64,000 bases of DNA, from the NCBI GenBank assembly GCA_021790195.1, contig JAJYIF010000003.1, positions 78,838-142,837 on the forward strand. The letters run 5' to 3'. The DNA is from Nitrospirota bacterium (GTDB lineage Bacteria > Nitrospirota > Thermodesulfovibrionia > Thermodesulfovibrionales > UBA9159). Both the position numbers and the translations under genes were made by a program. The notes under the pieces are model-generated. The model made no database searches. It had not been told where the DNA came from and saw only the letters and a list, made by a program, of their open reading frames with translations. Below, in pieces: positions 40,607 through 49,285 of the stretch (position 1 is its first letter; every line of letters begins with the position of its first letter).

Positions 40607-42964
40607 TCACTCCGCATGCCCGCCCTTTATCTCCTTCAATCTGTTCTCTGCATACTGATCCGAAGGGCGGAGTCTTAAAGCGTATTCATACTGAGCCATT
40701 GCTTTTTCCGTGACGCCGGTCTTCTCATATAGCTTCGCAAGTCCGATTCTCATTTCATAATCGGATGGAATTTCCCTTACCCCTTCCTCAAGCTTTGCGA
40801 TGCCCTGCAAAGGCAGACCCATCTTATCGTACAAGGCCGCGATTCTCTGATAAATGTCCGGACCTGCCATACCCGTTTTCTTCATTACGGACAGTGCGTC
40901 GAGGTAGGCCTGCACAGCGCCTTCCGGGTCCTCTATCCCCTCCTTATAGTTTCCGTACAGAATAAGGCTCTCCGGATCCTCAGGTATGACGCTTCTCATC
41001 TCGGTCTGACTAAGCCCGCTTAAAACCATGGCAGTGATGAATTTCCTCGTATCCGAGGGATCGAGGGAGATCGCCGCCCTCATCTCCGCCTTTCCCTCAT
41101 CCCTCCTGCCCTTTGAAAGAAGCCAGAGCGCGAAGTTCTTGTGTCTCCAGGCAGATGTCTGGTCATACTCGACTCCAAGTCTCATATACCTGTCCGCCAG
41201 GACGGACTTACCCGCACCTTCGAGACTCACGCCGAGCATCTGCAAGTACTCACCATTAACCGGGTTGAGTGAGACCGCCCTGCTATAATCTCTGACCGCC
41301 TCTTCCCTCTTTCCGAGAGCAAGATCGATATTGCCCAGGGCAAAGTTATACTTACCATCCAAAGGACTCAAGGCCGATGCCTTCTCCAATATCCGGGCCT
41401 TTGCCTTGAGAAGGTCCCTTCCTTCATTTGTCTGTCCGTTGGCCATCCGGAAGAGAATGTCGGCCCCTGCATTCAGAATAGGGAAGACCGAGACAAGTGT
41501 GAGTATTACAGCAACAGCCGCAAAAAAGAATGTGCGCCTTTCCCCGGGACGGATCACCTGCCCGACCTTCAGTGATGTCCCGTCTCCCTCGCCACCCGGC
41601 CTCATGTGGGACGCCGCTATGGAGAAGGCGAAAATCACTGTAAAGAATAGACCGTTGGCCCCTATGTGGAGATTGAAATCCGTAAGACTGTGAATCAGCA
41701 TCGCCGTAACACCCGACATGCCGCCGATGCCGAGGAGTCTCGGGCCGAGGGACTTTCTGCGCCCAAGCGACCTGAACATCAGCAGATAGAAAGAGACTAT
41801 GACATAGACAGCCAGCGCCATCCCGGCGAGTCCGAGCTCGACCGCCCCCTCCACGTAATCGTTATGCGCGTGTTCCCACCTTTCCGGAGCAAGGATTGTC
41901 TTATATCGCGGATAGACGTACTCATAAGTCCCAAGGCCCGTACCGAAGATTGGAAATGCCGCCACTATCTTCAGGCAGTCCCTCCAGTTGTTCACCCTGA
42001 AATCGCTTGACACTTCCCTGATTCTCGTGCTCTCGAATTTCTGGACGATGGGTCGCCATCCGAACCAGCCCACACTAAAAAGGACTACGAGAAATATGCT
42101 CACAATAACCCAACCCTTCTTCCTTGTGGAACTCTTGAGAGAAAGCATCATGCCGAAAAAAGCCATGGAAGCAGTCAGCCCTATAACTCCTCCCCTTGAA
42201 AGACTCAGGAAAAGAGACGTAGTCATAATTATCACGGCCATGCTTACAAGAATCAATCTGTTGGCATTTTCATGAGTTAGAAGATCGGACGCCAAAGCCC
42301 GGACCCCCTCCCCTCTTCTCACCGGGGGAAGAAGATAAAGACCAACTCCCACAGACACAGGAATGACCATTTCCATGAGTCCCGCGAAATGGTTCTTGTT
42401 CAGATAGGGACCGAAGGCTGCGCCAATGTCAATATGACGCAACCAGAGCAGTTTCCCATTCCATGAAATGACCTGAAAGATTCCCGTAACGGCCACAAGG
42501 CATCCGGAAGCGAGAATGGCCGCAGCCATCCCGAATACATGTTCGCCGTCACGCATGACCTGCATCACCAGGAAATATGCGCACAGATAGGCGGCAAGCC
42601 TTATAACTTCCAGGAGAGTAGCCTGCGGATAGAGAGAGAGGGTGAGCCACGGCAGATTATCCGGGTTGGAGGCCACATCATGATAAATCTTATATGTCTC
42701 CGGTGATATTGTCTTGACGAGCATGGGCGGCAGAGGGATGAGCTGGAATATGGCCAGTGCCAGCAGCATGGCAAAGGGGATCAGAAAGGGAGGTTTTATA
42801 ACATATGCAGGCAGATGATTGTCTTTCACGACTCCGAGCATCCAGAGAAGAAAAAGCACGAAGCAGGTGATCTCCATCACCGCAAGGGACCACGGCTCTA
42901 CGGTGCCGAACATGAGGGGCGTGAGAAAAAGAAGAAGGACAAGTCCGCGTCGGACGGAATTCAC
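40607..42964 (-). CDS. O-antigen ligase/polymerase-type membrane protein with C-terminal TPRs
   Basis: 785 residues. About eleven membrane helices in the first 480 residues contain the Wzy_C region (about 190-430): GPYLNKNHFAGLMEM near 187-201, GTGLGTYEYVYP near 348-359, and HAHNDYVEGAVELGLAG near 370-386. The last of these is the family's HNxyL-type loop. A TPR array follows (about 520-785, GKYNFALGNIDLALGKREEAVRDYSRAV in part). This layout is common in XrtA/EPS loci. It likely polymerises or ligates a surface polysaccharide at the inner membrane's periplasmic face. It lies next to a Wzc-like kinase, with both on the minus strand. Confidence 0.9.
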   Translation of the reverse strand: MNSVRRGLVLLLFLTPLMFGTVEPWSLAVMEITCFVLFLLWMLGVVKDNHLPAYVIKPPFLIPFAMLLALAIFQLIPLPPMLVKTISPETYKIYHDVASNPDNLPWLTLSLYPQATLLEVIRLAAYLCAYFLVMQVMRDGEHVFGMAAAILASGCLVAVTGIFQVISWNGKLLWLRHIDIGAAFGPYLNKNHFAGLMEMVIPVSVGVGLYLLPPVRRGEGVRALASDLLTHENANRLILVSMAVIIMTTSLFLSLSRGGVIGLTASMAFFGMMLSLKSSTRKKGWVIVSIFLVVLFSVGWFGWRPIVQKFESTRIREVSSDFRVNNWRDCLKIVAAFPIFGTGLGTYEYVYPRYKTILAPERWEHAHNDYVEGAVELGLAGMALAVYVIVSFYLLMFRSLGRRKSLGPRLLGIGGMSGVTAMLIHSLTDFNLHIGANGLFFTVIFAFSIAASHMRPGGEGDGTSLKVGQVIRPGERRTFFFAAVAVILTLVSVFPILNAGADILFRMANGQTNEGRDLLKAKARILEKASALSPLDGKYNFALGNIDLALGKREEAVRDYSRAVSLNPVNGEYLQMLGVSLEGAGKSVLADRYMRLGVEYDQTSAWRHKNFALWLLSKGRRDEGKAEMRAAISLDPSDTRKFITAMVLSGLSQTEMRSVIPEDPESLILYGNYKEGIEDPEGAVQAYLDALSVMKKTGMAGPDIYQRIAALYDKMGLPLQGIAKLEEGVREIPSDYEMRIGLAKLYEKTGVTEKAMAQYEYALRLRPSDQYAENRLKEIKGGHAE

Positions 42965-43010
42965 CGATTACTCTCCTTTGATCAAGGGGAAAAGCCCCGG
43001 CCGGGCTCAA

Positions 43011-45170
43011 TCAAGAAGTCTTTTCTTTCTCTTGCCTGTAGTCGTAATAATAGGGATACAGATACCTGTATCCCTCCTTCTTTGTATCCATGCCGTTAAG
43101 CACAGCGCCAAGTATCCTCGAGTTGGTATCACTCAGAAGCTTCATCCCGCGCTTCGCTATGTCGAAGGTCGTCTTTCCGCTCCTGATCACAAGGATGGTG
43201 CCGTTCACCACGGCCGAGAGTATCGTCGTATCGGTGACGGTGATCAGAGGCGCCGCGTCGAATATCACGACATCAAACCTCTCCATGACGAGATCGACGA
43301 AATCCTTCATCCTCTTCGAGCTCAGCAACTCTGAAGGGTTGGGGGGCAGCGGGCCGGACGGAACAACGCTCAGATAGGGTATGTCGGTGGTCTTTATGAC
43401 ATCCTCGATCACGTGACGCGTCAGATAGCTGCTCAGGCCGACAGAGTTCTCCATGCCGAGCACGCTATGGACCTTCGGCTTTCTCAGGTCGGCGTCCACG
43501 AGAAGAACACTCTTCTCGAGCTGCGCAAAGGCTATCGCAAGATTGACTGCCGTCGTCGTCTTGCCCTCGTTCTCGATAGAGCTCGTGATCACAAAACTCT
43601 TTACCGGATCGGCGGAAGAAAGAAGGATGCTTGTACGAAGTCCCTTATATGTCTCGGAGATGCTCGAAGTCTGGCTCGAATGCGCAACGAGCTCTATGGC
43701 CCCGTCGCGCAACTCTCCCTTCCTGACCGCGGGGATCACCCCGAGGAGTGGCAGGGAAAGCTTGCCTTCCACATCTTCCGGCGTCTTGAAGGTATTGTCG
43801 ATATATTCCAGGAAAAAAGCTATGCCCACGCCGCCGAATGTGCCGGTTATGAGTGCAAGCAGGATATTGAAGAACTTTTTCGGCTTGATCGGTCCTTTCG
43901 GAACTTCGGCCTTGTCGATAATATAGATGTTGAAAGACTTGACTTCCTCGGTCAGGCTCGTCTCCTTGATCCTCTTAAGAAGAGCGTCGTAGATCTGCTG
44001 GTTGGTGTCCACGTCGCGCTTAAGAACCCCGAAGTCTATCGATTTCTCGGACAGAGACATGGCCTCGCCCTTGCCCTGATTGAACAAACTCCTCAGACTC
44101 GCCTCCCTTGCAACCGAAAGCTCATACTCGTTCTTGATGGAAGCAATGACCCTCTTTGTCTCATTGGCCAGCTTGTCCTTCAGCGCCTTGAGGTCTTCCT
44201 TAAGCCGGATCATCTGAGGATGTTTGTCACCGTACTTCTTCGACGTCTCCAGTATGCTTTTCTCCAGGCTTATCTCTTCAGCCCTCAGCGACTGGACAAC
44301 CGAATCCCCGGCTATAGCAGGAACCGCCAGCGCGGCGGAAAGCTTGTTGGAAAGACCCTTCACCTGATTGTACAGGTCCTCGGTCTCTCTCCTCTTCGTC
44401 TCCGCTACTATGAGCTGGGAACTCAAGGTCTGCAACTTTTGCGGCGTAACGGCCTCTTTATTTTCGAGCGCGACGATGTCCTTGTCCTTCATATATTCCT
44501 GAAGCGCCCTCTGCGATTGCTCCAGCTTCGACTTCTGCTCGTCGATCTTCTTGGTCATCCATTCCACCGCCTGTTTGGCGGAGCCCATCCTTATATCGAG
44601 AACCTGCTCCACGTAAGCGCTTGCAACGCCGTTGGCGATTTCGGCAGAGAGCCCGGCGTTCGGGCACTGGTAACTGATGTTTACGATGCGGCTGTTCTTG
44701 ACGGGCTCTACAGAAAGACCGGCCTGCACCTTCCGCGCAAGAGCCAGGTCAAGAGAATCGTCGGCGGCAGCCGGCGCAGGCGCGCTCTTCGGTCGCGACA
44801 GGCCTATCCAACTCAAGATGCCGCCGATAATTCCTTCCCCGCTTTCTCCCGCAGCGGGATTGAATTCCGGCCGTTTGGCGAGGTTAAGGTTCTTGACCAC
44901 CTTCAGCGCTACGGCGGTGCTCTTTATCAATTCGTACTGCGTCTGATAATAGTCTTCTGAATAAAACGACTCATAATAAACGCCCCTCAGGTCCACAAGG
45001 TTCTGGTTCTCCTTGTCGATGAGTACCCTCGTGCTTGCCATATATATCGGCGTAGTCGTGAAGGTCCCCACAGCCACTATAAAGACGAGCACAACGAAAA
45101 AGGTGAGAGCGCTGTGTCTCCTTTTTAAAATGACCTTCCAGTAGTCCCTTAGATGAATCTCTTCCTGCAT
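43011..45170 (-). CDS. Wzc-like polysaccharide chain-length regulator and tyrosine kinase
   Basis: 719 residues. N-terminal Wzz domain (helices at about 20-40 and 430-450, PKKFFNILLALITGTFGG), with a periplasmic coiled coil between. The C-terminal bacterial tyrosine kinase (about 520-719) has Walker A ENEGKTTTAVNLA (about 550), Walker A' LLVDADLRKP and Walker B VVIFDAAPLI. A Tyr-rich tail, YRYLYPYYYDYR, is the autophosphorylation cluster. The P-loop has Asn-Glu-Gly in place of the common GEGK start, but the GKTT part is intact. It controls polymerisation and export with the adjacent SLBB and Wzy proteins. Confidence 0.93.
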   Translation of the reverse strand: MQEEIHLRDYWKVILKRRHSALTFFVVLVFIVAVGTFTTTPIYMASTRVLIDKENQNLVDLRGVYYESFYSEDYYQTQYELIKSTAVALKVVKNLNLAKRPEFNPAAGESGEGIIGGILSWIGLSRPKSAPAPAAADDSLDLALARKVQAGLSVEPVKNSRIVNISYQCPNAGLSAEIANGVASAYVEQVLDIRMGSAKQAVEWMTKKIDEQKSKLEQSQRALQEYMKDKDIVALENKEAVTPQKLQTLSSQLIVAETKRRETEDLYNQVKGLSNKLSAALAVPAIAGDSVVQSLRAEEISLEKSILETSKKYGDKHPQMIRLKEDLKALKDKLANETKRVIASIKNEYELSVAREASLRSLFNQGKGEAMSLSEKSIDFGVLKRDVDTNQQIYDALLKRIKETSLTEEVKSFNIYIIDKAEVPKGPIKPKKFFNILLALITGTFGGVGIAFFLEYIDNTFKTPEDVEGKLSLPLLGVIPAVRKGELRDGAIELVAHSSQTSSISETYKGLRTSILLSSADPVKSFVITSSIENEGKTTTAVNLAIAFAQLEKSVLLVDADLRKPKVHSVLGMENSVGLSSYLTRHVIEDVIKTTDIPYLSVVPSGPLPPNPSELLSSKRMKDFVDLVMERFDVVIFDAAPLITVTDTTILSAVVNGTILVIRSGKTTFDIAKRGMKLLSDTNSRILGAVLNGMDTKKEGYRYLYPYYYDYRQEKEKTS

Positions 45171-45187
45171 GTCTTACCTCTAAGCCG

Positions 45188-46039
45188 TCAGAATATGCTT
45201 TCCGGCACCATAATGACGTCATCGGGTTTAATAAGCTGGTCAAGTCCCACCTTTTCGAGGGTCTTCTCCTGACCGTTCTCTTTTCTCTTGATCTTTATTC
45301 TCCCTTCAGCCGCTTTATCCGTAAAGCCGCCCGCCATGGTAATGGCCTGAATTACGGTAGTGCCTTCCTCAAACTTGTACACATTGGGGTTCTTCACTTC
45401 TCCCGTCACGTAGAAAAAACCGGCCTTCGGAATATATATGCTGTCACCGTCTTGAAGGGCGACATCGAGACTCGTATCTCCCTTCTCTATGAGCTTCCTG
45501 AGGTCCACCGTAATAGAGCGCTCGCCCTGAAGCGACTTCCTCTTCACGATGGCCTTGTCGCCGGCGTCCTTTGTGATGCCTCCAGCCTTCGAAAGGAGCT
45601 CGAGCAGCGTGGTCGGTCCCGGCAGCTCGTAAAGTCCCGGCTTGACAATCTCTCCTATCACCGTCACTTTCTTGCTTCTGTATTCCTCGACGAAGACCAT
45701 GACCTGCGGGTTGACAATATAGCCCTCGGAGAGCAGACCGCTGATCCTTTTCGCGATCTGCTGCATAGTAAGACCCGCCACTTTCACCTCTCCTATGAGA
45801 GGGAAGGTTATGGTCCCTTCGCCGCTTACCCTCGCAACAGTCGTGAGGTCGGGGTTGTCGTAGACGGTTATCCTAAGGACGTCTCTTTCGCCGACGAGAT
45901 AATCCTGAGAGAAAACAACGGAGGGAAGAATCATTAACATTAACACCGCCGCTATCTCGATATAGGACACGAACCGGCGGCGAGTAATCCGAACCGCTCT
46001 TCTATAGTGTTCCGACGATCCTGAAGAACACTGTGTCAT
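45188..46039 (-). CDS. Wza-like polysaccharide export protein with SLBB domains
   Basis: About 283 residues. A hydrophobic export signal (IEIAAVLMLMILPSVVFSQ) is followed by the Poly_export domain, DYLVGERDVLRITVYDNPDLTTVARVSGEGTITFP in part. Two SLBB domains follow: VTVIGEIVKPGLYELPG and FYVTGEVKNPNVYKFEEG. It forms the outer-membrane or periplasmic channel part for the exopolysaccharide. No lipobox Cys is clear near the signal. The start is uncertain: ATG 46039 overlaps the previous gene by 38 bp, and GTG 45970 would begin right at the signal peptide. Transcription continues into wzc 17 bases later. Confidence 0.88.
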   Translation of the reverse strand: MTQCSSGSSEHYRRAVRITRRRFVSYIEIAAVLMLMILPSVVFSQDYLVGERDVLRITVYDNPDLTTVARVSGEGTITFPLIGEVKVAGLTMQQIAKRISGLLSEGYIVNPQVMVFVEEYRSKKVTVIGEIVKPGLYELPGPTTLLELLSKAGGITKDAGDKAIVKRKSLQGERSITVDLRKLIEKGDTSLDVALQDGDSIYIPKAGFFYVTGEVKNPNVYKFEEGTTVIQAITMAGGFTDKAAEGRIKIKRKENGQEKTLEKVGLDQLIKPDDVIMVPESIF

Positions 46040-47156
46040 TCCTGTAAGTGAATTCATCAAAGGTCGAATTTCTGTTAGTATAACTGTAACCAACCTCTGT
46101 TAGCAACCATCGCTTAAACTGGTAAGACAGGCCTGCGCCCGCAGTCCAGGTGTCGTCGTCCCTCGAAACGCCGCGATAGCTGTCTCTTTCGTAACCCAAA
46201 CTTGCGTTCGCTGTGATCTTGCCCGTAAGCCTGTGAAAATATTCCGCGGAGAGGAAGGTCGTTACAAAATAGTCCGCGCCGAGCAGGTTCGTCTCGTTCG
46301 TCGCCCTCGAGCCCGACAGCTTCAGGGAATCCCTCGAAGAGAACTTGTGGTCGATAGAGATCTCCATTATATAGCCTCTGTATCCTTTTTTGGACGGATC
46401 GTCGAAGCTCTGTGTTCCGTATCCGGCCTTCACGGTCCCTTTGGTCTTCCCGGTCACATCCCACGTTATGCCTCCGAACAGGTGGTGCTCCCTATTGTCG
46501 AGATTGTCGAGGGTCCCGGACTTTTTGAAATCCACGACCACATATTCATACTCTACAAATGCCGAAGTCTTCGGCATGAAACGGTAAAAGAGATATCCGT
46601 CAAACGAGTTGTCCGTCCTGTTTCTGAAGCTGTTCCTTTGGGCATCATAATTCAGAACATAGTTGGAATAGTCGACCTGGGCCGTGAACCTGTCGGTCAG
46701 AGAGTATGCCGCACCCGCAGAAAAAAGATTGTCGGAATAGAAATCAAGCTCCGGACTGAGACTGACTCCCCTCGGGTCGTGCGTTCTTCTGAAACCGTCA
46801 CTTACGTGCAAATCGAGACCAACCGGAAGGCTCAAATCAAATTTCGCATTTGCCTTATGGTTGTCCGCATCGTTCTGGGATGAGAACCTGTTGAACCTTT
46901 CGAAATCCGCCTGATAGAGCAGTTCGAGCCGGTATCTCCGTTTGAACCTTGGAAAGACCAATTGAATGCCCGGACTGATCACCGTGGAAAAATCGCTTTT
47001 GGTATCGTCCTTAGTATTGAAAACATTGTCGGTGTATCGCTCGGTGACCGCAAGAAAGGGACTGACATCGAAAGAGCCCAGCCTCATCGCTTCCGCCTCT
47101 CCTGCAAGCGCTAAAATAGCGCACAAAAGAAAGAGAGCGGAAAGATATTTCTTCAT
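46002..47156 (-). CDS. Outer-membrane beta-barrel protein of the EPS locus
   Basis: 384 residues with signal peptide (LSALFLLCAILALAGEAEA, about 5-23). The mature part is made of alternating aromatic/polar beta strands, such as FLAVTERYTDNVFNTKDD, RRYRLELLYQADFERF, TAQVDYSNYVLNYDA and WLLTEVGYSYTNRNS, ending in a C-terminal strand finishing FRIVGTL. This resembles BBP2_2/EpsL-type barrels that sit in XrtA-type EPS clusters. It is probably the outer-membrane conduit or anchor for the polymer. The exact function is not established. Confidence 0.85.
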   Translation of the reverse strand: MKKYLSALFLLCAILALAGEAEAMRLGSFDVSPFLAVTERYTDNVFNTKDDTKSDFSTVISPGIQLVFPRFKRRYRLELLYQADFERFNRFSSQNDADNHKANAKFDLSLPVGLDLHVSDGFRRTHDPRGVSLSPELDFYSDNLFSAGAAYSLTDRFTAQVDYSNYVLNYDAQRNSFRNRTDNSFDGYLFYRFMPKTSAFVEYEYVVVDFKKSGTLDNLDNREHHLFGGITWDVTGKTKGTVKAGYGTQSFDDPSKKGYRGYIMEISIDHKFSSRDSLKLSGSRATNETNLLGADYFVTTFLSAEYFHRLTGKITANASLGYERDSYRGVSRDDDTWTAGAGLSYQFKRWLLTEVGYSYTNRNSTFDEFTYRNDTVFFRIVGTL

Positions 47157-47170
47157 CAGGCGGCTGAGTT

Positions 47171-47707
47171 TTAAGGCCTGAACGGGCTGGTAGACACCCC
47201 GCCTCCACCGCCCAACGTCGAAACAAAGGTAGGAACATAAACCTGGTCGGCAGGCGGCGGCGTATATCCAAGGCCCGGCAGACAGAGCCTTTCAATGATC
47301 CTCGCCAGGACCGTCGAATCCGCGCCTCCCTCAACACAGCAGGTCACTATGACATCGGAGCTCGCGCCGACCCGGAATGCCGCGGACACCACGTCTTCAA
47401 GTTTCCCCCCCACCTCCACCGCACACTTGACCACGACGCAGGAGGGATAACCCAGCAAAATGGCATTTTCCACGACATCCGACACATTATTACCGGCCCT
47501 TATCAGATCTCCAACCACAGTACAAATGCCCTTTCCCTTGGAAAGCGACTGCGCGATAATATCCCTTACATAAACCCCCTGTGTCGTCGAAGAATTAGCT
47601 TTGTTCTCCGAAAATACAGCAGAGGGAAAAACGAGGGAGAGAACCGCCAGGAGAAACATCACAATTAAAGTCCTTTTTCCGTCCATTCCAAGCCGCTTTA
47701 TTAACAT
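47171..47707 (-). CDS. Exported hypothetical protein with internal helical repeats
   Basis: 178 residues, or 171 if ATG 47686 is used. The signal sequence (LIVMFLLAVLSLVFPSAVFS) ends near residue 33. The mature core repeats a roughly 35-residue unit with a pattern like ICTVVGDLIRAGNNVSDVVENAILLGYPS and CVVVKCAVEVGGKLEDVVSAAFRVGASS, each half ending in a glycine turn. It has five core cysteines and a Gly-rich C-terminus (LGGGGGVSTSPFRP). No family is recognised. It is the first gene of the EPS operon, 14 bases before the barrel gene. It may be an assembly or polymer-binding protein. Confidence 0.7.
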   Translation of the reverse strand: MLIKRLGMDGKRTLIVMFLLAVLSLVFPSAVFSENKANSSTTQGVYVRDIIAQSLSKGKGICTVVGDLIRAGNNVSDVVENAILLGYPSCVVVKCAVEVGGKLEDVVSAAFRVGASSDVIVTCCVEGGADSTVLARIIERLCLPGLGYTPPPADQVYVPTFVSTLGGGGGVSTSPFRP

Positions 47708-47728
47708 TTCATAATCTTATAAAAAATG

Positions 47729-47746
47729 CTATCATAGCGGTGATAG
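47729..47746. promoter_or_regulatory. Inverted repeat in the panB / EPS divergent promoter region
   Basis: CTATCA-TAGCGG-TGATAG, perfect 6-bp arms, 22 bases upstream of the exported-protein start and 57 bases upstream of panB. The position fits an operator for the EPS operon. TATAAG (minus strand) is a weak -10 beside it. Confidence 0.4.
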
Positions 47747-47803
47747 TTTGTCAAGGAAATTGTAAATTAATTGAATCCTCAGGAGCAATAAGAGGCCACG
47801 ATT

Positions 47804-48604
47804 ATGGGCAGGATCACAATCAACGATTTTATCAAGAAGAAGACTGAATGCAACAAGATCAGTATGATCACCGCCTATGATTACCCCTTCGCCCAAATAG
47901 CGGATGAGGCTGGGATCGACGCTATCCTTGTCGGCGATTCTTTGGGAATGGTCGTCCAGGGACTCGAAAACACTCTCCCCGTCTCCATGTGGGAAATGCT
48001 CTACCATACTAAACTCGTTTCCAGAGCGGTCAGGAATGCGATGGTCATCGGGGACATGCCCTTCATGTCCTACCAGACGGGCACAGCAGACGCAGTAAGA
48101 AACGCGGGCCGCTTTCTGAAAGAGGCTGGCGCGTCTGCGATAAAGCTTGAGGGCGGGACTGAAGTTGAGGAGCATATAAGGGCCATGACAAGGGCCGATA
48201 TACCCGTCATGGCGCACATCGGGCTTACTCCGCAGGCGATCCACAGGATGGGCGGTTTTAAGGTGCAGGGGAGAACCGAGGACTCGGCGAACAAGCTTCT
48301 GAGGGAGGCACACCTTGTTGAGGATGCGGGGGCTTTCGCTCTTATCCTGGAGGCCATACCAGTCGATCTAGCGAAGAGAATCACTGAAGAGATCTCGATT
48401 CCCACGATAGGCATAGGCGCCGGCCCCCATTGCGACGGACAGGTCCTCGTCCTGCACGATGTCCTCGGACTGTTCGACAGGTTCGTTCCGAAGTTTGTAA
48501 AGAAATACGCAAACCTGAAAGAAGACGCCTTGAAGGCCCTTGTCCGATACAGAAAGGAAATTGAAGAGGGCCTGTTCCCTTCCGACGAACATAGGTTTAA
48601 GTAG
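47804..48604 (+). CDS. panB: 3-methyl-2-oxobutanoate hydroxymethyltransferase
   Basis: Ketopantoate hydroxymethyltransferase, first step of pantothenate/CoA synthesis. 266 residues. Motifs: ITINDFIKKK, ITAYDYPFAQIADEAGIDAILVGDSLGMVVQG in short blocks (about 22-53), MPFMSYQ (about 85-91) and AIKLEGGTEV (about 110-119). AHIGLTPQAIHRMGGFKVQGR (in part, about 135-155) and GIGAGPHCDGQVLVLHD (about 204-220) complete the set. Metal-binding Asp and Glu are in place. AGGAG lies 18 bases ahead with a second GAGG nearer the ATG. No panC or panD is in the window. Confidence 0.97.
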   Translation: MGRITINDFIKKKTECNKISMITAYDYPFAQIADEAGIDAILVGDSLGMVVQGLENTLPVSMWEMLYHTKLVSRAVRNAMVIGDMPFMSYQTGTADAVRNAGRFLKEAGASAIKLEGGTEVEEHIRAMTRADIPVMAHIGLTPQAIHRMGGFKVQGRTEDSANKLLREAHLVEDAGAFALILEAIPVDLAKRITEEISIPTIGIGAGPHCDGQVLVLHDVLGLFDRFVPKFVKKYANLKEDALKALVRYRKEIEEGLFPSDEHRFK

Positions 48605-48690
48605 ACCTTCTCATCTGAAGATTCCAAGGAGACCGTCGTTTGCCGTCCGATCCGCCGGGGTATTTTGTCTGTAGTCATCACAATTTTTAT

Positions 48691-48719
48691 TTGAAATAAT
48701 ACCTGCTTTCTGGTATAGT
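48691..48719 (+). promoter_or_regulatory. Promoter of scpB
   Basis: TTGAAA, a 17-base spacer, and TGgTATAGT (extended -10). The -10 ends 13 bases before ATG 48733. Transcription should begin about 7 bases before the ATG, inside or past the AGAAGG ribosome site, so the leader is very short. Confidence 0.65.
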
Positions 48720-48732
48720 CAGAAGGCATGCT

Positions 48733-49260
48733 ATGGAAGACAGGGAGAAGAAATCGCTCTTGGAGGCCTTGTTGTTTTCTTCTGGAGAGCCGTTAACTCC
48801 TTCAACCCTTAAAGCCGTTACCGAAATAGATGAGCCCGAGATCAAGAGGCTCATGGAAGAACTTCTTGCCGATTATCGTGACAGGGAAGCCGGTGTGCTC
48901 ATAGCTGAAGTCGCAAACGGTTTTCAGATGGTTACGAATCCGCGCTTCGCCCCATGGATAAAGAAACTCAAGGGATCGGAATCGAGCAAGCTTTCCCCTG
49001 CATCCCTGGAAACGCTCGCGATAATTGCTTATAAGCAACCCATTATAAAGGCCGAGGTGGAGCAGGTCAGAGGAGTAAGCGCAGACGGCGTTATAAAGAC
49101 CCTCCTCGAAAAGAGGCTGATAAAGATTATGGGTAAGAAAGAGGCCCCCGGAAAACCTCTTCTTTACGGGACTACAAAAGAATTCCTTCAGCACTTCGGA
49201 CTCAAAGACCTTACCGAACTCCCGACTCTCAAGGACCTTGCGCGGGAGGACGCTGCGTAG
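48733..49260 (+). CDS. scpB: Segregation and condensation protein B
   Basis: Kleisin-interacting winged-helix protein of the SMC-ScpAB condensin. 175 residues, starting LLEALLFSSGEPLT. The duplicated WH domains show LSPASLETLAIIAYKQPIIKAEVEQVRGV (in part, about 97-125) and GRPLLYGTT-like GKPLLYGTTKEFLQHFGL (about 143-160). Normally it sits next to scpA; here it stands between panB and a LysM hydrolase, with no scpA or smc nearby. The next gene overlaps its end in some start choices. Confidence 0.95.
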   Translation: MEDREKKSLLEALLFSSGEPLTPSTLKAVTEIDEPEIKRLMEELLADYRDREAGVLIAEVANGFQMVTNPRFAPWIKKLKGSESSKLSPASLETLAIIAYKQPIIKAEVEQVRGVSADGVIKTLLEKRLIKIMGKKEAPGKPLLYGTTKEFLQHFGLKDLTELPTLKDLAREDAA

Positions 49261-49285
49261 CATGATGCGGAAGGGAGAGACCGTT

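Noticed and set aside
43413..44960. A 515-codon open frame opposite the Wzc-like gene
   Set aside because: Mirror frame of a clear tyrosine kinase gene; the translation is Arg/Leu-rich and has no domain.
38200..47707. A PEP-CTERM/exosortase system
   Set aside because: The EPS genes resemble XrtA loci, but no exosortase, no PEP-CTERM tail and no PrsK/PrsR-type genes occur in the window; only one weak CTERM-like tail (38708) was found.
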